From Branchiostoma lanceolatum (Eukaryota; Chordata; Leptocardii; Amphioxiformes; Branchiostomatidae), in the NCBI RefSeq assembly GCF_035083965.1, contig NC_089731.1:9212501-9276500 (forward strand): a stretch of DNA of 64,000 nt, in the 5' to 3' direction. Positions 25,264-42,800 of this stretch are shown here, one piece after another. Both the position numbers and the translations under genes were made by a program. Within the stretch, counting starts at the first letter, position 1. The number at the start of each line of letters is the position of its first letter. Below the pieces are notes generated by a model, which saw nothing but the letters and a program-made list of their open reading frames with translations, did no database searches and had not been told where the DNA came from.

Positions 25264-27298
25264 TGTTAATTCCCCTATCAAATTTCTATTCTATATGTCA
25301 CAAATCATCCTGAAACATCATCAAAAGAAAATTAGAAAATGTAAATTACACACACATCTCCAATTGTTTTTTTTTTCAATTAATAAGACTTCAAGCCTTC
25401 AACGTTTTAACACTCCAAAAGTTATTATTACAACTCATATTTTATCATAAACTTCCAAACATTCTTTTAAAAGTTCAACAATTTGTGTGGCATTATTCAG
25501 CATTGTTGTGATGCTGGAACAGTAACATACTAGAAGAATATTCACTAAGTAGATGCACTATTAAACTTTATGTCATGATATGATCTACTTTTCTAACTCT
25601 ATTCATAATTTGTATAATTGGAGACTGTTATCACCAGGTGCAAATTAAATACACACTGAACTTCACAGACTGTCACACACACAAATAAATAGCCTCGAAA
25701 ACACAACCTTCTTGAAGAATATAAAAATGTTGCCAATCTCTACGAGACAATCTCGCCTAACTCAGACATTTTCAGATCTTACATAATCATAAAACCGGAA
25801 CAACGATTCAAGCTACAAAATGTATACTGTCTGCAGGGACAAATTTTATCAAGCTTCTCTAGCTGAAACTTAAGTAAAAACAAAAGAACGAAAGGCTTTG
25901 TAAACAGAGGACCTATATCCCAATGTGAAACAGCATAGCTATATTGTTAAACTCTAAAGTACCTGTTATATATTGATGCTGAAAACTTCCGCTTCTGCAA
26001 ACTCAAAAGTTGCTGACCTTTCTAAAATCTCGAACCCAGGACACTCCTGTCTAGTAGAGTGACCTGGGTACGAGTGGGGTTTTAGGTCAAAGGTTGCAAA
26101 AGTTGACTGGTTATTTGCTTATGTCGTAGGTAATATTTTCTTACGAAATAACATAGAATTTTAATAGAAAGGTATGAAAATGAAGGATCTTATTTATATT
26201 TTTTTTATGTTTCGTAAAACTAGTAGGGTGAGGTCACGTGGTTTCTTGTAAACACGCATGCGCTCTCCCTCGCTGACAAGCTGCAAAGGTAAGACGTGTA
26301 ACTCGAGTCTGTCCTGATTTTTGGGTCGCAAAGAAGCAATTGCAAGGTTTTTGTGGCTTGACATCTTCAAAATCTTGACGATAAGTCTTGTCTAGAAGTA
26401 CAGAAGTCATTGTCATAAGCTTAAACGTTATTTGAAGGCTGTAAAAGAGTCGACCCACTACGGGAAGGTCACCCGGCGTCGGCCACTGCCCCTCATTTGC
26501 ATAAATGGCTTCCCTGATCAAGTTTGATATTTATACTTTTTCTCGTGCATCTGTTCATGATTTTTCACCTCGTCAAGCTCATTGTCATCCAAAAAACCCT
26601 TATTGTGTCTGGGGTCTGTCAGATGGGTGTGATTAGTGGTGTGTTCACGTGCCGATGTGCGGGAAAAGCCGGCATGACATTGCTGAAATAGTTCCGTGCA
26701 AGCGTGCACGTACAACATGATCACGTGTGCACAGCGTGAAGTTTATGATCATGATTCTAGTATCAAAAGAGAGACCCCCCACAACATCGAAAAAACGAAC
26801 AATATAACCGTCTCAATGTTAAACAGCATATTATTCTGCATAATTGAAATAAATGATCGCAATGCATTACAGCAATAGTTCAGTCTAGAATTTATTAAAC
26901 AATGGTTTGCAACAAAAGTTGAGCACCATGTCTACTATGTATAATCAGTGATATATTGGAGCGAGGAGATTATATAGACATATAACCTCCTTGATTGGAG
27001 GAAGGGTGTGATAGCACAGACTTGATTTACTACAAATTATAGATAGAAGGTTTTAACACACTGCAAATGCCCTGGGTTTTATATAAAATTAACCATCACC
27101 AAAGAAGACGAAGAAGACAATGTAACTGTAAGGAAGACGTTTATATTTGTTACATGTACTGTAGCCAAATGGCATCATATGACAGAGTGAGACCACAAAA
27201 CAAATGGTGATCAAAAAATATACAAGTGGCAAAGGGGTTTTGGACGCTTTCTGTCAGACATCTGTCATGAGGGATGCAACCTTCCAACATTTATATAT
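25264..27298. other. Upstream of GPR157; no gene seen
   Basis: AT-rich sequence with short frames only. The 5' UTR and promoter of GPR157 should lie in the first few hundred bases, but I see no TATA box or first exon I would defend. A short stretch near 26.2-26.7 kb has CACGTG (26234) and other E-box-like words and could be a regulatory or promoter region. Confidence 0.4.
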
Positions 27299-27404
27299 AA
27301 TTGTTCTCACTCGAAGAGACGGAGTCTGACTTGGCACTTGACATCATTTTAATCAGTTCGCAAGTGATGGTACAAAGTTCAAAGCATCACGGATGTCAAC
27401 GGCC
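27299..27404 (-). repeat. Split direct repeat B2 (106 bp)
   Basis: Matches 28238-28343 base for base over the stretch beginning AATTGTTCTCACTCGAAGAG and ending GATGTCAACGGCC. It marks the 3' end of the element on the minus strand. Confidence 0.9.
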
Positions 27405-28113
27405 TAGTACTAACACTAGGCGGATAGATTACACAAGATCAGGACTGAAACCTGTTCAGTAACAACCTGAGATCGAGTTAGCGTGCCTGCTGGTATAAAA
27501 ACTGTAACAAAACTGTAAGACGACTCAGTCAATTACTGTGAAAAGGTAACTGGCTCTGCCAGATAAAATCTACGCTAGGACAACATTAAACAGAATAACT
27601 AGCAAAAGGCATGACAGTTAAAATACTGATACGAGGTAAAATTGTGCGGTAGCACTGGGACGGGTACACATACTCTGTCCCAAGGCACAAACGTTCGACT
27701 TCACAAACATGGTGGCTCATGCCTCTCGCTGCTGTGCGATCAGTGTCGCAAAATACAATACTTGACTGAAGGCATATACGATATATACAAAGATGGAACA
27801 AAGTGGGCGTGAATCGAGCTCTGCCCGAATCTGCGAGGGACGCCTCGCGTCTGAAATTGGAACTACAGTGTTCGCACTGACTATATACATGGCTGTAAAA
27901 CTCAGTCTCGTGTACATAGGTGTTGTCAGTGACGCTGTTTAAGCTCGAAACAATAGTGCAAACTTAAGTGATCTAAACTACTCACTAACACATGTGCGTA
28001 ACTTACAGTGTGGCAAGAATGTGCGCTTGACTGACAGAAATTTAACAAGGTGCTAGACACTTAAAGTTCGCATGACACGAGTCTGATGTGGGGACGGCGG
28101 TGGCGTGTCAAGC

Positions 28114-28343
28114 TCTGAAGCCCGGATACAGTTACTCTCGAAGCTCTCATGTGCTCTCGTGTGATCTCGCGGGATCTCGCCCAGTTCTCATGTGACAATT
28201 CCATCATATGCTGCGGCGACCGTCATCATATGTGCCTAATTGTTCTCACTCGAAGAGACGGAGTCTGACTTGGCACTTGACATCATTTTAATCAGTTCGC
28301 AAGTGATGGTACAAAGTTCAAAGCATCACGGATGTCAACGGCC
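28114..28343 (-). repeat. Adjacent split repeats B1 and A2
   Basis: 28238-28343 is B1 (copy of 27299-27404). 28114-28237 is A2, a 124-bp copy of 30882-31005 starting TCTGAAGCCCGGATACAG. The two abut with no gap, as expected at the circular-junction region of Ngaro elements. Alternating CTCTCATGTG/CTCTCGTGTG/ATCTCGC units make A internally repetitive. Confidence 0.9.
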
Positions 28344-28404
28344 AGACCGAAGGCGCCAAGAAGACTCCGATGAGAGGTAAGTGTTGACCTGGCCCGTTCT
28401 ACTG

Positions 28405-29408
28405 TCACAGGGAGAACAGGCAAGTGCGTTGGAGAATGATGTGCCGCATTGCGGCGGGAACACGCAACTGTTGGTCCACGGAAGGTCTCAGATAGAGGAG
28501 GTCGGCGTCGGACTTCCAGTCACCATGTGCTTTTCTGAGTTCGCGTGGGATGCCGGCCTCAAAGGCCAATGTGTACCCGCCTCTACGCAAGTCGTGTAGG
28601 GTGTGATGTCCCTTGGGTAGTCCGGCCTGCTGAACTAAGCGAGACAGCTCCCTGGAGAGAATCGATGCTGTCATCGGCCGGTATCTGCGGCGTGGGGTCG
28701 TTGGCAGGACGAAGGCCGGTGCATCCTGGGGTGCCGGGCACAGTTGTAGCATGTTAACGAAGGCCGCCACCGGGCAAAGTGGAGAGCCTGGAATAGCCAG
28801 TATTGGTACAATAAGGTCTCGTTCGTTGGCTTGGATAGTCTTGGACCAATTATTACGGATGAGAAGACCCTCCTCCGCGTACAAGATGTCACAGCGCCGC
28901 AGATGCTTGTTCTGCTCGAGACTCTTGGGTGAGGTCAGAACGAGGTTGGACCTTCTCAGGTATGCAAAGAATCCGATCAAAAGGGCAGTCCAGGTGGTGG
29001 CATCTTTAGGAATGGCCAGGTTTAGAAACTGTCGGACTCGAAGGAGAAACTCTGGGGTGATGGGGTGGGCTTCTTTGGGACGGTGACGCAGCAGCTTTTT
29101 CAGCCCCCGCAATGTCTGCTGGAGTTCAAAGTGTTGTAGGCTGAACTCGAAATGTCCGTGAAACTGATGAAGTAGTTTCACCGCCGAGAGGTAGTGTGCG
29201 ATGGTGTCTGGTGACCTGAGGGAACGACTCAAAAACTGGGCGTAACAGGAAAGGAGATGCGCTGTGGCTGGGAAGGGCTCCTTTCCGAAGAACTGGCAGA
29301 AGGCTAAGTACGCTCGGAACTGTGTCTGATGGTTTGCTTGTGTGGAAGCTGCGAAGGCTTGTTGTTGGGAACGCAGGGTGTCCTGTTCTAACACGGCCCA
29401 GGCATCAC
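28405..29408 (-). CDS. Ngaro tyrosine recombinase
   Basis: About 330 residues. An N-terminal SAM-like core-binding region (about 20-100) is followed by a catalytic domain with the arginine in AYLRRSNLVL. The H-x-x-R box is in HTLHDLRRGGYTLAF, and the last box is LRKAHGDWKSDADLLYLRP (His, Trp, catalytic Tyr). The frame is intact. No ATG starts it: the frame begins after a pyrimidine tract and AG (acceptor-like CACCACAG, AG at 29410-29409) as GTGATGCCTGGGCC. It could be reached by splicing or frameshifting from the RT frame 57 nt upstream. In this retrotransposon class the enzyme integrates circular DNA. Confidence 0.85.
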
Positions 29409-29464
29409 CTGTGGTGGGTGGGGGAAGAAAACGTTAGGATGTGATGCCTGCGAGAAGGGATGGT

Positions 29465-30883
29465 CTACCAGGTGTGACTAAAGTTGAACCAGGTGTGTTC
29501 GACAGGTACTTCCGTCCAAGACTCGTTGGCTGTTGTCGTGCGGAACAGACGCTGGTGACTCTTATCCAGATGCCAGCGACTAAGGGCGTCGGCCAGGCTA
29601 TTGGTCTCACCCGGAATGTGGTATGCCGAGAGTCCGAAGTCGTGGCGGGCTTTCAGGTAGAACAATTCCCTGGCGCAGGCCTGCATGTAGGGGTCCGTGG
29701 AACGGCCTGTGAGGATTACTTGCACCGTCGGCGAGTTGTCGCAGGCGATACGTACCATGTGGCCGGACCAAGCCTCGCCCCAAGCTTTGCAAGCCAGGAT
29801 GATGGCTAGCATCTCAAGGCGATGGATGGGGTGTCCCTGCTTGGCGATCGCGGGTGGAAAGGCCGCGTGGAAGAACTGACGGTTGAAGGTACCGCCGCAC
29901 CCTGTGAGGCACGCGTCGGTGGTCGGAGTGTCCGGGAGAGTGTGACGTGCCGAGTCTTTGATCAAAGAGACTCCGTTGAATTCTGGCAGGAACGTACGCC
30001 ACCAGTGAACGTCCTTCTTGAATTCGCTGGGGAGGCGAGTTCGGTGGTGTTGCCGACGAAGTCCCTTCAGTGCTGCTATAATGCGCGAAAGGAAAGTTCT
30101 GCCTGGTTGGACACAAACTGAGATGAAGGACAATTTTCCCAAGAGAGTCTGTATCTCTTGCTTCGTAGCTCTCTTCTTGTTTGTCCAGGTGTCAAGTTCG
30201 CGCAGGGTGTCGGAGAGCCGCTCCTGAGTCACGCTTCTGGACATCTCTGTGGTGTCGTAACCAATTCCCAGGAATGTCATGGGCGTGTCCGGGGGTGTCG
30301 CTTTATCTGCTGACTCTTCTAAGCCAAGATGGCGGAAGGTGCGACCGAGGGCGTCGAAGGCGTGCTGAGCTTTTTCTGGGGTTTCTGCGCCGCCAAAGTC
30401 GTCAATGTAATTGACACAGTCATAACCCTGCGAGGCGTGGATGAAGGTAACTGCGTTGGTAGTCCGTTGGCACGCCATCGCAGCCGAACGTAACCCGAAG
30501 GGAAACACGGTATCAAAGTAATGGCCGCCACGCCAGGTAAAGCCTAACAGGTGGTAATCGTGCGGGTCTACCGGGAGTTGACGATAGGCACGACTCAGGT
30601 CCCTCTTGAAGAGCATGCAACCGGGACCTTTCTTCCTGATCAAGGATTCCAAGGCCTCATGACTCGGAAGGGTGAGATTAAGAGGGTCGCCTAAATATTG
30701 TTTGGGCGCGATACCGTCGTTGACCGCGGACCCTGGGGGAAAACTGAGATCCACCACTACCCGGCGATCGCCTTCGGTGCCTTTCGGGACAGTCTGGAGT
30801 GGGGACGCGATGAAGTCGCTTCCGAACGGCGGTAGCTGGAAGGGGCCCTGCGTGGCTCCATGCCCGATCTCCTTGTCGATGTC
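29465..30883 (-). CDS. Ngaro RT-RNase H (5' incomplete)
   Basis: The frame runs minus from about 30883 to the stop at 29467-29465. It encodes a reverse transcriptase with VVVDLSFPPGSAVNDG, FKRDLSRAYRQLPV, PFGLRSAAMACQ and the catalytic NYIDDFGG. An RNase H follows, with DACLTGCGG, RLEMLAIILACKAW, IACDNSPTVQV and ADALSRW. All key acidic residues are present. The first ATG-like start is unclear: the core begins DIDKEIGHGATQGPF immediately next to repeat A1. The frame stays open another 72 nt into A1 before a TGA at 30956-30958. There is no gag and no proper N terminus, so autonomous activity is doubtful. It converts element RNA to circular DNA in the family model. Confidence 0.85.
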   Translation of the reverse strand, partial: DIDKEIGHGATQGPFQLPPFGSDFIASPLQTVPKGTEGDRRVVVDLSFPPGSAVNDGIAPKQYLGDPLNLTLPSHEALESLIRKKGPGCMLFKRDLSRAYRQLPVDPHDYHLLGFTWRGGHYFDTVFPFGLRSAAMACQRTTNAVTFIHASQGYDCVNYIDDFGGAETPEKAQHAFDALGRTFRHLGLEESADKATPPDTPMTFLGIGYDTTEMSRSVTQERLSDTLRELDTWTNKKRATKQEIQTLLGKLSFISVCVQPGRTFLSRIIAALKGLRRQHHRTRLPSEFKKDVHWWRTFLPEFNGVSLIKDSARHTLPDTPTTDACLTGCGGTFNRQFFHAAFPPAIAKQGHPIHRLEMLAIILACKAWGEAWSGHMVRIACDNSPTVQVILTGRSTDPYMQACARELFYLKARHDFGLSAYHIPGETNSLADALSRWHLDKSHQRLFRTTTANESWTEVPVEHTWFNFSHTW

Positions 30884-31005
30884 TGAAGCCCGGATACAGT
30901 TACTCTCGAAGCTCTCATGTGCTCTCGTGTGATCTCGCGGGATCTCGCCCAGTTCTCATGTGACAATTCCATCATATGCTGCGGCGACCGTCATCATATG
31001 TGCCT
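30882..31005 (-). repeat. Split direct repeat A1 (124 bp)
   Basis: Identical by eye to 28114-28237. It is the 5' boundary of the element on the minus strand and joins directly to the reverse-transcriptase core. Confidence 0.9.
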
Positions 31006-31635
31006 TTTTTGTTCAAGCAATGGTTAGGTCAAGAAGGTTAATTTATAGGATACTTTGAGTTTGGTCTGTAATTGTGCACATGTAGATTGGAGATGCATCT
31101 CACCTTGCATGGAGGAAACAGAAAATTAGAGGTTTTTGCTGATGCTTGCCTGGGTGTGACCCCTCTTACAGCTCCCTATTTGAACCAAGTGAGCCAGTAC
31201 AACAGATCCCTGTTTGGCTGTAAGCGGAGTGGAAGCAAATGTTTAGCCCTAGGCAAGGACACAATGCCCTACATTATTACTAGCTGACGGAGCAGATGTG
31301 TGCAGCCCTCAAAGGGTTATTAGAGGTCATTAGCCTAGTACATGTATTACCAGTCCTGCAGCTGGTGTACGTGAACAGTGTGTAGAGGACAGTACAACCT
31401 TTTCACGTGCAGAAATTTGGCTGACTTATATATAGAATTGATTGTTACTACGTCATAAGCCTATACCTATATAAGAGCGTAGCACTGGGGTGCTTGGGAC
31501 ATTCTGTGATTGCTGGTCTGTTTGGCTGGTTGCACGACATTCCCAGTATTACTACTTGTAACCTAAATCCAAATTGTGTTCTCAGGTCCTGCTCTCTCTC
31601 CTTTGTTACTTCTTCCCTGAGACCACTCAGCCACC
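31006..31635 (+). promoter_or_regulatory. GAPDH upstream region with TATA box
   Basis: TATATAA at 31468-31474 lies about 165 bp before the GAPDH ATG, suggesting a start site near 31500 and a 5' UTR of about 135 nt. The start context is CAGCCACCATGTC, a good Kozak sequence. The transposon ends at 31005, only about 460 bp before the TATA box. Confidence 0.6.
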
Positions 31636-37870
<6,235 letters not shown>

Positions 37871-39839
37871 GTCACAACTGTCACCAGTGCAGCACATGAC
37901 ATCAGCCAGCTAATCAAGTTAAAGAATGGTGTAACTAGTGACGTTAATTTCATCTAATGAAGACATTGCCTTGCAGATAATTTGGGCCCACATATATATG
38001 TAAGGCCATAGAATTAAGAGAATGCAAAGTTGTTATCTTTTCTTGTAGACTGGTGTGAAGAAACTGTGACTTGTATAGCTAAAAGCAACAGAATATCTGG
38101 GTATGGGAGCTTTTGTAGGAGGAATCATTGTGAATGTTCAGTCTGAGACTGTCTAGAGAAACGGTTTGGTGAAGCTTGCAGTGCTGCAATGACATTTCTG
38201 TGGCTGTTTCATAAAAAGTACCACCTGACACTTTTTGAGTCTGTCGTTTCTTGTATTGCATCTTTTTATCTTTTCCTTTGGTGGCTTGGTGCGGTTTGGC
38301 TAATATTATTTATTACACATACTACTGTGTGTAATAGATAATATTATCCAATGACACAGTCTCGTAGCAAGAGTAGATTGTAATACTCTACATTTTCACT
38401 TTTATCTAGTGTTACAGTGTTACCCAACGCGTTCACTGTTTATCCAGCCATAGTTTCCAGGAAGAGAGGTCTTGGCTATTGGTTTCCTTTGAGTCAATGA
38501 GAATGGTACTTGTACATCTAACAGTGATGAAAAGTGGCGCAGTAGCAAGGAAAGCTGCCAGGGGGACCAAAATCGCCAGGCTTCTTCTGGACATTAGTAC
38601 TTTACCTACCCGCTTTTCAAAAATCCTAACAATCCATCTAAAGGAGCTTGAGTTATGAGAGCTGACACACACACACCTAATGATTACCTAAAAGATACCT
38701 TCACAGAGGTAACAAACTCTCATACAGATTACTTTAAAAAATACAATTCAGGCAATTCAAATACACTTAAAGAGGAAGCCTGAACTATAAAACCGCCCAA
38801 TAAATTCAGCTAACGTAAACTCCCAGGCCCCAGTCTACTTCTGAATGCCGTGGTGTTCACATCAGTGGAGGGCTCGCTGGCTAAGACAGTTTACCAAGTA
38901 CTTCAACCTCCTTACAGGAATAACTTTACCTTGATATATAATTGCGTATACTTTTTATTTGACAGCCTGAAGTTATCATGGAGTACAAAAATGTAATAAA
39001 TTGTGCACATTTCTAGTTTACAATTTAAAAGTTTGAGTAATGTTCCACCTTAATACAATCACCTGAAGCAACACAAACTCATTCGTTATCTGTATAGGAT
39101 TTACAATTAGTTTTCTCTTGATTTCTCATAACATTTCAGAGTTCATTATTGCACATTGTGTTTAATTTGTATAAACATATATGCGATAATTCAATGTGAC
39201 AATATATTTGGATCAATGCCCTCAAAATTGAACATAAAAAGCATCTTGCTACATCTATAGAATTCTTCTGCATACTTATCATCAACATCAGGTCATCCCT
39301 AAACTTCCTCCAGCAGAGTCCTATCAAATCTCCCTTTGGATGATGGACAGCATAGTTTAAGTCTATAAGAGCGGCAAATGTGACATATGACTCTTACAAC
39401 ACTGTAAAAGATTCATATAATCAAGTTGATGGGAATCTTAATTCCCAGGAGACCCTGTACATGGCTTAAAAGGATTTGACAGGATTTTTACATCATCGAT
39501 TCACAATATGATTTTACGTACGAGTCCAGAATTAAGTTTGTCTTTGTTCACATCAATGTTACACATGAATGATAAGTTAAAAACTTGAACATATTTGTGG
39601 AATTGTTTACATCAACATTCTTAAAGTTTGTTAAACCCACTCATCAGTTGGTTCAACGAATAATCAATTTATCTATACGTAAATATATTCTCTGCCAGCA
39701 TTTTTTCATCATGACTAGAGAAGTGACAAATCATGATTTTCATGTGACAAAACATAATTGTCAACAGTCCCAAGTGAGCAGTCACATTTAGTTTCTAGAA
39801 AGCCTAGTTTGTTTTTTTTGGAGACGAAATTTCACCAAA
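37871..39839. other. Convergent 3' region of GAPDH and the SLC45 gene
   Basis: The two genes converge here and their 3' UTRs probably meet or overlap. Plus-strand AATAAA words occur at 38799-38804 and near 38995. A minus-strand signal (TTTATT on the plus strand) occurs near 38955. A short palindrome around 38306-38349 (ATATTATTTATTACACA / TGTGTAATAGATAATAT) is the only structured piece. No further coding signal is seen. Confidence 0.5.
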
Positions 39840-42800
39840 TCAAAAGACCACAGGTTGAATCTTCTCTTCCATGTCCTCGTCCTTCCCTGGCAACTCGTAC
39901 ACGACAAACAGCGCGTTCCAGAAACAGCCGACGAACCCGACAGCAGAGCAGAACAACAGGACGGCGTTGACAGTCCCAGTGACGGAGATGAGAGGTCCGA
40001 GGCAGGCCGCGTTCACAATCTGTGCCAGGAATATCTGACAGCTGAGAAGTGAGGTGTCCAGGCCGAACCCACGCTTGCTGCTCCCTGGGCTGTTCTCTAT
40101 AAACTGGAGAGGGTGGAGAAGACAATGCAATAAATACTATTGAACTGAACAAGAGAGAAACAGCCTATAAGGGCACTGATACTGTAACAGGACTGGTGTG
40201 AAGTTTACCAAGTCAACTAGACTTATTTTGAACTGTACATGTTTGGTTACTTTCTGATGAGGTGTGCTCCCTAACCAACAAATAAATGAAAACTTTTTAA
40301 AAATTTTGTGGACTCTCGGGAAGTGAAAATGTCAAAAGACATTCAAGAATGTGAAGACATGAACCAGTTTATCATCCTTCCACAAGTCTCAAGTTCTACC
40401 TTCAGCAATCCCAAGTTGTGTGCATTACTTGAAAAAAAAGTCCCCGAGTTCATGCATTGCTTACCTCTGCATTCTGGTGGAAGTCTGATAGCACGGTGTA
40501 CGGCAGGGTGCAGATGGTTGCAAACATGATACCAAATGCAACACACATGCTCAGAACGACATAGATGTTAGGAAACATCACACACAGTGCTGCAGCAATG
40601 GAGAACATGAGGTATCCGAAGAAGTACGCGGAGTGAACAGAGACTGCATCCAGCAGCGGATCTAGAAGGGCTGTGGGGAAGAAAAGCATACTGTAAATGC
40701 ATTTAAGTTCGCATGGTTCTTATTTCGCCCTAAGGCGAAAATGGAGTGTTCGCGGTGGTTTTAACTTAAGTTTGCGGCAGCGCTATAGTTACATACTGCT
40801 ACAGTAATGGACAAAAATGTTTGCGGTGAAACAGTCGCCGTGAAAACCGCGAACATAAAACCACCGCAAACATTTCTGCATTTACAGTATTGTGGATAAG
40901 AAATAATCTGGCTTAGACATAAGCAATAGTACTTTGTACAATAGTTCAAAATGTAAAATCACATTCAAAAAGGCCATGATTTGGCCTCCAAAATATTTTT
41001 GGTGAAGTTCAATTGCTGTTAAGGCCACACCAGTTTAATCAATTGCTTCTCTGAATCACAGCTCCTATTTTTCCCAAAATGAAAAAAAAAACACCACTCG
41101 GGAAATCTTTGCTCACTACATCAACAGAAGACACTTAATAAATTCAACAAGATGCTTTTGTGCTAGAACAAATGTTAGCAGTCCACTTAGTCCAGTACAA
41201 GTATTCAGTCTTTTGAAAAATATATAAACTGCCAAATGGGAAACTTGCACCAATTGTGAGCCCATGCAGCTCATCAACATCATTATCAGATCTTGTCGCT
41301 CTGGTTCTGGATCCATTGATGGGCTTATTGTAGCCCATTGACAGGTTTTACTGGTCTCCACTCACCTGAGTAAATGGCAGAGGAGAAGGCATAGATACAC
41401 AGTCCCCAACACCCCATCTTTACGCCACTGTCATAGTTCTCGTAAGGGGTCGTCCCGAGCTCTGCGGTGGGGCTGCCATGGAAAACTGTCCGTCCCACAA
41501 AGTCTGTGAAGAACATCAAGATAGCTGCAAGGGGAAAAGACAAAAAAGCACAGGGAGAGTGACAAGGTTGGCTACAAGACATTTATTGTCAATATTTCAG
41601 ATTCAGTGAGCAATCTTACATACAAACCATCTGCATGTGTGGGTAAAATAAACAACGTAATTCATACACAACTGCACCTGACCTGAGAATGTAGCACTCA
41701 GTCTAACCCTTACTACTTCTACTACAGTAACCACCGTACTTGTATGCAATACTTGTATTGCATCACTAACTTGAAACTCCCTAAGCACAGCTTAAGTACA
41801 GTGCAAATCAAGTAAACTAAATTAACTTGGATGTACCTTCCATAGCCACCCATCCTAGGAAGTGACAGAAGCACAGCCTCTTCAACACGTTGGGCATCTT
41901 GATGATGGCCATGTACAGCATTCTCACCGTCAGAACATCATCCTCTTCATCTGAGTCTATACTCTCTCTGCTGTCTGCCTGTGTTGTACCATTAGCCTTG
42001 CCTTGCAATAGGGCAGCGACCTCCTCACTAAAGCTAACACTTCGAGGACGATCATCGTCATCCGTTATATCTAAGTTGCTGGGGCGAGACACACTGTTCG
42101 TCTGCTCTCCCCCCTGGGAGTTTTCACGTATTTCGTCCTCACTTACATACCCGTCCGTAAAATAATTCTCCTCTTCGACGTACTTCGTAATGTTTGCGAT
42201 TTCGTCGCCCGGCATAGATCGAGTTCTTCGCAGTGGCCGGTAAGAGCTCGTCACCATGTGCTTCTGCTCTTTACGTGTTTTTGTCTGAAACTGCTTCAGG
42301 TCGGGCACGGTGTCATCTTCGGAGTTGGCTGAGGCATTTCCGTCATTGCTGGCCTGGTGATTCTGTAAAACGTCGGCTGATTGATTTTGGTTTACCGAAT
42401 GGACTGCACCATAGCTGAATACGGGGGTGGTTAGTGGAGTTGTGGGTGTGAGGGAGCAAATGGACGACACATCACTCATGATCGAGACTGGACGATTGTC
42501 GACAAATCCAGATGAACCGTCCGTTTTGTCCTGTTTTTCCAGAGGGATTTCCTTAATACTGAACAGGGTCAAGGTGGCAGATAATACAAAGGAGACAGCA
42601 GCAAAAGTGAAAACGACACGCTGGCCAGACCCCACCCACGTAGTGAGAATGGTCTGGTCCCAGTCTACCCCACCCACCACATAGCCTACTCCTCCTCCAA
42701 GGCCTAGGATTTTAGAAAGAAAGGCAACAGTTATTTTAGAACAAGAACATTAACAAGAGTCAATTGAAGGAATTTCACACTGTTCACCAATTATCATGTT

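Larger units (their letters stand above)
27299..31005 (-). mobile_element. Ngaro-type tyrosine-recombinase retrotransposon with split direct repeats
   Basis: Read on the minus strand the order is repeat A1 (31005-30882), RT-RNase H, tyrosine recombinase, repeat B1 (28343-28238), repeat A2 (28237-28114), about 710 nt of unassigned sequence, then repeat B2 (27404-27299). This A1-ORFs-B1A2-B2 layout, and the lack of a DAM-methylase domain between RNase H and recombinase, point to the Ngaro group of the DIRS order. B1 and A2 are immediately adjacent. No gag ORF is present, and A1 sits directly against the RT core, so the copy seems to have lost its 5' coding part. No LTRs or target duplication are expected for this class. 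Confidence 0.85.

Noticed and set aside
28751..30227. Plus-strand open frames of 60-122 codons across the retrotransposon
   Set aside because: They are antisense shadows of the RT-RNase H and recombinase frames.
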